A DNA stretch of 9,503 nt from Gallionellaceae bacterium CG11_big_fil_rev_8_21_14_0_20_60_62 (GTDB lineage Bacteria; Pseudomonadota; Gammaproteobacteria; Burkholderiales; Gallionellaceae): positions 9,743 to 19,245 of the forward strand of contig PCWU01000112.1 in NCBI GenBank assembly GCA_002787455.1, given 5' to 3'. A model generated the notes under the pieces. The model did no database searches. It saw nothing but the letters and a program-made list of their open reading frames with translations, and was not told the origin of the DNA. Position 1 is the first letter of the stretch; each line of letters opens with the position of its first letter. A program made the translations under genes and the position numbers. Below are positions 6,267-9,503 of the stretch, piece by piece.

Positions 6267-6306
6267 GCACGACCTTTATATCGTGGCAACCAACAGGTAG
6301 TCGATC

Positions 6307-8013
6307 ATGGAACTGACCGGTGCTGAAATAACCGTCCGCTGTTTGCAGGAAGAGGGAGTCGAGTACATTTTTGGCTATCCCGGCGGCGCGGTGCTGTTTA
6401 TTTATGATGAGCTGTTCAAGCAGGAGCAGGTCAAACACATTCTGGTGCGCCACGAACAAGCCGCAGTCCACGCGGCTGACGGTTACGCGCGCTCCACCGA
6501 CAAGGTGGGCGTGGCGCTGGTCACATCCGGCCCCGGCCTGACCAATGCGGTGACCGGCATCGCCACTGCCTACATGGATTCCATTCCGCTGGTGGTGATC
6601 AGCGGCCAGGTGCCCACCGGATTTATCGGCGAAGACGCCTTCCAGGAAGTGGATGCGGTCGGGATTACCCGCCCCTGCGTCAAGCACAACTTCCTGGTAA
6701 AGGACGCGAAGGACATCGCCATCACGCTGAAAAAAGCGTTCTATCTGGCCCGCACCGGCCGTCCCGGTCCGGTACTGGTGGACATTCCCAAGGATGTGTC
6801 GAACCAGAAAGCCGTTTACGAGTACCCGGCCACGGTGAATATTCGTTCCTACAATCCGGCGAGCCATGGCGATCCGTTGCTGGTCAAGCAGGCGGCGCAG
6901 ATGCTGCTCGCGGCCAAGCGGCCGATGGTTTATGCCGGCGGTGGCGTGGTGCTGTCCGATGCCGCCAAACAACTGACCGAACTGGTGCGGCTGCTGGATT
7001 TCCCCGTCACCAACACGCTGATGGGGCTGGGCAGTTATCCTTCCCCGGACAAGAATTTCCTCGGCATGCTCGGCATGCACGGCACGCTGGAAGCCAACAT
7101 GGCGATGCAGCACTGCGACGTGCTGCTGGCCGTGGGCGCGCGCTTCGACGACCGCGTAATCGGAAATGTGGCGCACTTCGCCGAAGTGCCGCGCAAGATC
7201 ATCCATATCGACATCGATCCCGCGTCCATTTCCAAACGGGTGAAGGTGGATGTGCCTTTGGTCGGCGATGTGCGGGATGTGCTCGGTGATGTGCTGGCCT
7301 TGCTGCGCGCGAGCAAACAGAAACCGGATGCTGCCGCGCTCAAGTCGTGGTGGCAGGACATTGAGGCGTGGCGCAGTAGGAAATCCCTGACTTACCGCAA
7401 CTCGACCGAGGTCATCAAGCCGCAGTATGTGATCGAGAAGTTGTATGAAGTGACGCACGGCGATGCGTTCATCACTTCCGACGTGGGGCAGCACCAGATG
7501 TGGGCGGCGCAGTATTACAAATTCAACCAGCCGCGCCGCTGGATCAACTCCGGCGGTCTCGGCACCATGGGCTTCGGCCTGCCGTCCGCGATGGGGGTGC
7601 AGCTGGCGCATCCGGGCGCGCAGGTGGCCTGTATCACCGGCGAAGGCAGCATCCAGATGAATATCCAGGAGTTGTCCACCTGCAAACAGTTTCACCTGCC
7701 GATCAAGGTGATTTTGCTTAATAACGGCTATCTGGGCATGGTGCGCCAGTGGCAGGAGTTCTTCCATGGCAACCGCTATTCCGAGTCGTATATGGACGCG
7801 CTGCCCGATTTCGTCAAGCTGGCCGAGTCATATGGCCATGTGGGGGCGCGCGTGAATCGGCCCGGCGACGTGGAGGGCGCGTTGAGGGAAGCCTTCGCGC
7901 GCAAGGATGATCTGGTGTTCCTCGATTTCCATACCGACCCGACCGAGAACGTGTTCCCCATGGTTCCCGGCGGCAAGGGTTTATCCGAAATCATCATGGC
8001 GGAGGATCTGTAA
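6307..8013 (+). CDS. ilvI: Acetohydroxyacid (acetolactate) synthase, large catalytic subunit
   Basis: The catalytic subunit joins two pyruvates to acetolactate (valine, leucine) or pyruvate and 2-oxobutyrate to acetohydroxybutyrate (isoleucine), using thiamine diphosphate, Mg and FAD. The product is 568 residues (E. coli IlvI 574). The pyrimidine-binding domain has FGYPGGAVLFIYDELF (22-37) and the catalytic glutamate Glu50 in RHEQAAVHAADGYAR. SGPGLTNAVTGIATAYMDS and GQVPTGFIGEDAFQE follow, then the central domain (about 190-340), then the diphosphate-binding domain with GEGS at 445-448, 24 residues, and NN at 472-473. The usual GDG is GEG here, a change I recall as common in betaproteobacteria (unverified). 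The start ATG 6307 has AGG 9 nt upstream. It is followed after 1 bp by ilvH. The symbol ilvB would serve equally; ilvI is used because of the 163-residue IlvH-type partner. Confidence 0.97.
   Translation: MELTGAEITVRCLQEEGVEYIFGYPGGAVLFIYDELFKQEQVKHILVRHEQAAVHAADGYARSTDKVGVALVTSGPGLTNAVTGIATAYMDSIPLVVISGQVPTGFIGEDAFQEVDAVGITRPCVKHNFLVKDAKDIAITLKKAFYLARTGRPGPVLVDIPKDVSNQKAVYEYPATVNIRSYNPASHGDPLLVKQAAQMLLAAKRPMVYAGGGVVLSDAAKQLTELVRLLDFPVTNTLMGLGSYPSPDKNFLGMLGMHGTLEANMAMQHCDVLLAVGARFDDRVIGNVAHFAEVPRKIIHIDIDPASISKRVKVDVPLVGDVRDVLGDVLALLRASKQKPDAAALKSWWQDIEAWRSRKSLTYRNSTEVIKPQYVIEKLYEVTHGDAFITSDVGQHQMWAAQYYKFNQPRRWINSGGLGTMGFGLPSAMGVQLAHPGAQVACITGEGSIQMNIQELSTCKQFHLPIKVILLNNGYLGMVRQWQEFFHGNRYSESYMDALPDFVKLAESYGHVGARVNRPGDVEGALREAFARKDDLVFLDFHTDPTENVFPMVPGGKGLSEIIMAEDL
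8001..8005 (+). promoter_or_regulatory. Ribosome binding site of ilvH
   Basis: GGAGG inside the last codons of ilvI, 9 nt before the ilvH ATG at 8015. It decides the ilvH start, since the frame is open further upstream within ilvI. Confidence 0.75.
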
Positions 8014-8014
8014 C

Positions 8015-8506
8015 ATGCGCCATATCATTTCCCTGCTGATGCAGAATGAAGCCGGCGCGCTGTCGCGGGTGTCCGGGCTGTTCTCGGCACGCGGCTACAA
8101 CATCGAATCGCTGACCGTCGCGCCGACCGAAGACAAAACGCTGTCGCGCATGACCATTGTCACCAGCGGTTCGGATGCGGTGATCGAGCAGATCAACAAG
8201 CAGCTGAACAAACTGGTGGATGTGGTGTCGGTGATGGATCTCACCGATGGCGACCATATCGAGCGCGAACTGATGCTGCTCAAGGTGCGGGCGGAGGGCG
8301 GCGACCGCGAAGAACTCAAGCGCATGACCGATATCTTCCGCGGCCGCATCATCGACGTGACGGACAAGACCTACACCATCGAGCTGACCGGCGCCGGGCA
8401 CAAGCTTGACCACTTCCTGCAGGCGATTGAGCACAAGCTGATTCTGGAGACGGTGCGCACCGGTGCATCCGGCATCGGACGCGGCGAACGGATTTTGAAA
8501 CTCTAG
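8015..8506 (+). CDS. ilvH: Acetohydroxyacid synthase, small regulatory subunit
   Basis: The regulatory subunit activates the large subunit and confers feedback inhibition by valine. The product is 163 residues, the same length as E. coli IlvH, and very similar throughout. The N-terminal ACT domain (about 2-76) has NEAGALSRVSGLFSARGYNI and SLTVAPTEDKTLSRMTIVT. Asn11, Gly14 and Asn29, the E. coli positions at which changes give valine resistance, are all kept, so valine inhibition is expected. The C-terminal ACT-like domain (about 80-163) includes EELKRMTDIFRGRIIDVTDK and ends GRGERILKL. It starts 1 bp after ilvI with a good GGAGG, so the two subunits are made together. An 86-bp gap with a hairpin separates it from ilvC. 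Confidence 0.97.
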   Translation: MRHIISLLMQNEAGALSRVSGLFSARGYNIESLTVAPTEDKTLSRMTIVTSGSDAVIEQINKQLNKLVDVVSVMDLTDGDHIERELMLLKVRAEGGDREELKRMTDIFRGRIIDVTDKTYTIELTGAGHKLDHFLQAIEHKLILETVRTGASGIGRGERILKL

Positions 8507-8540
8507 GTGCATACAATCCAGGGCGATTTTTGCCTGACAT

Positions 8541-8569
8541 GTCGGGTTGAAACCCGACCCACATTTTTT
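8541..8569 (+). repeat. Palindromic hairpin with T-run in the ilvH-ilvC gap (REP-like; possible terminator or attenuator)
   Basis: GTCGGGT (8541-8547), loop TGAA, and ACCCGAC (8552-8558) form a perfect 7-bp stem; five bases later there are six T (8564-8569). Read as RNA this resembles a weak intrinsic terminator, weakened by the 5-nt gap before the T-run. On the opposite strand it reads GTGGGTCGGGTTTCAACCCG and so on, close to a GGTCGGGTT...AACCCGAC palindrome I remember as dispersed between genes in many beta- and gammaproteobacterial genomes. It could therefore be one copy of such a repeat that partly limits read-through from ilvIH into ilvC. No clear promoter for ilvC is seen in the rest of the gap. 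Confidence 0.55.
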
Positions 8570-8592
8570 GATTTATTTTCGACGAGGCCAAC

Positions 8593-9503
8593 ATGAAAGT
8601 TTATTACGACAAAGACGCAGACCTGTCCCTGATCAAGGGCAAGCAAGTGACCATTATCGGCTACGGCTCGCAAGGCCATGCCCATGCGCAGAATCTGCGC
8701 GACTCGGGCGTCAACGTGACGGTCGGCCTGCGCAAGAGCGGCGCCTCCTGGAAAAAGGCGGAAGCCGCCGGCATCAAGGTTGCCGAAGTCGCCGAAGCCG
8801 TGAAGAACGCCGATGTGGTGATGATGCTGTTGCCGGATGAGAACATTCCCGATGTCTATAACAAGGAAGTTGCGCCGAACATCAAGGCGGGCGCTGCACT
8901 GGCCTTCGCCCACGGCTTCAACGTGCACTACAACCAGGTGATACCCCGCACCGATGTGGATGTGATCATGATTGCGCCGAAAGGCCCCGGCCACACCGTG
9001 CGTTCCGAATACCTGAAAGGCGGCGGCGTGCCGAGCCTGATTGCCGTGCATCAGGACAAGAGCGGCAGGGCAAAAGACATCGCCCTGTCCTACGCCGCAG
9101 CCAACGGCGGCACCAAAGGCGGCGTGATCGAAACCAACTTCCGTGAAGAGACCGAGACCGACCTGTTCGGCGAACAGGCTGTGCTCTGCGGCGGTGCGGT
9201 GGAACTGATCAAGGCGGGTTTTGAAACCTTGGTGGAAGCGGGTTACGCCCCGGAGATGGCTTATTTTGAATGCCTGCACGAAATGAAATTGATCGTTGAC
9301 CTGATCTACGAAGGCGGTATCGCCAACATGAATTACTCGATCTCCAACAACGCCGAGTATGGTGAATACGTCACCGGTCAACGCGTGATCGCCGACCCAT
9401 CACGTGCCGCGATGAAGGAATGTCTGAAGAACATTCAGAACGGTTCCTATGCCAAGCAGTTCATCCTGGAAGGTCGCACCAACTATCCGGAAATGACCGC
9501 ACG
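8593..9503 (+). CDS. ilvC: Ketol-acid reductoisomerase (NADP+), class I, partial
   Basis: This enzyme carries out the second shared step of valine/isoleucine synthesis: Mg-dependent alkyl shift and NADPH reduction of the acetohydroxy acids made by IlvIH. The first 303 residues are present; the short class I form has about 338, so some 35 are beyond the window. The Rossmann domain has GYGSQGHAHAQNL (23-35) and the cofactor loop LRKSGASW (46-53), whose Arg47 and Ser residues fit NADPH use. Class I active-site residues are all present at their usual numbers: His107, Lys130, Asp190, Glu194, Glu226, Glu230 and Ser251. ATG 8593 has GAGG 5 nt upstream. The gene is in line with ilvIH, 86 bp downstream of ilvH. 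Confidence 0.97.
   Translation, partial: MKVYYDKDADLSLIKGKQVTIIGYGSQGHAHAQNLRDSGVNVTVGLRKSGASWKKAEAAGIKVAEVAEAVKNADVVMMLLPDENIPDVYNKEVAPNIKAGAALAFAHGFNVHYNQVIPRTDVDVIMIAPKGPGHTVRSEYLKGGGVPSLIAVHQDKSGRAKDIALSYAAANGGTKGGVIETNFREETETDLFGEQAVLCGGAVELIKAGFETLVEAGYAPEMAYFECLHEMKLIVDLIYEGGIANMNYSISNNAEYGEYVTGQRVIADPSRAAMKECLKNIQNGSYAKQFILEGRTNYPEMTA

Noticed and set aside
6273..6306. Leader peptide attenuator for the ilv genes
   Set aside because: The predicted leader is about 34 nt, with no small frame rich in Ile/Val/Leu codons and no competing hairpins.
6001..7767. Long open frame on the minus strand opposite ilvI (588 codons)
   Set aside because: It is antisense to a clear acetohydroxyacid synthase, is rich in His/Arg/Gln as expected for a codon-bias shadow, and has no recognisable domain.
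8503..9381. Open frame on the minus strand opposite ilvC (292 codons)
   Set aside because: Antisense to a complete set of ketol-acid reductoisomerase active-site residues; composition is that of a shadow frame.
1..9503. Mobile elements, CRISPR arrays, tRNA or rRNA genes
   Set aside because: No transposase, terminal repeats, spaced direct repeats, cloverleaf or rRNA-like sequence was found; nearly all bases are in typical chromosomal genes.

Overview
The window (about 9.5 kb, GC-rich, 12 genes packed with almost no spare DNA) looks like a chromosomal housekeeping segment of a betaproteobacterium. The reasons are the gene orders pepA-holC-small ORF-valS, lptF-lptG divergent from pepA, ECF sigma factor-DUF3619-DUF3106, and ilvI-ilvH-ilvC. 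A Nitrosomonadales or Gallionellaceae-like source is my guess from the style of the proteins; it is inference only. There is no sign of a phage, an insertion sequence, a CRISPR array or recent gene transfer.

Left part (1-2592, minus strand): a compact operon reads leftward from pepA (leucyl aminopeptidase, GTG start with a strong Shine-Dalgarno) into holC (DNA polymerase III chi, GTG start overlapping the pepA stop by 4 bp). It continues into a small uncharacterised gene (ATG overlapping the holC stop by 4 bp), then, after 80 bp, into valS, which leaves the window after 96 codons. A sigma70-type promoter precedes pepA, and an extended -10 promoter lies just before valS.

Middle (2667-4843, plus strand): lptF and lptG, divergent from pepA and joined by a 4-bp ATGA overlap, encode the two transmembrane subunits of the lipopolysaccharide export ABC transporter. 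The lptF start is unclear and may be a rare AUU codon.

Next (4853-6149, minus strand), only 9 bp from lptG and convergent with it: a three-gene unit consisting of an ECF sigma factor, a single-pass membrane protein (DUF3619) and a secreted helical protein (DUF3106). The DUF3106 protein is built from five 18-residue repeats. This is the least understood part of the window. It resembles a sigma factor / membrane regulator / periplasmic partner module for envelope sensing, but that role is inferred.

Right part (6307-9503, plus strand): ilvI and ilvH (acetohydroxyacid synthase large and small subunits, 1 bp apart), then ilvC (ketol-acid reductoisomerase, cut by the window end). Together they carry out the first two shared steps of valine/isoleucine synthesis. 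A hairpin followed by a T-run, resembling a dispersed palindromic repeat, sits in the 86-bp ilvH-ilvC gap. A palindrome with direct repeats sits at the proposed ilvI promoter.
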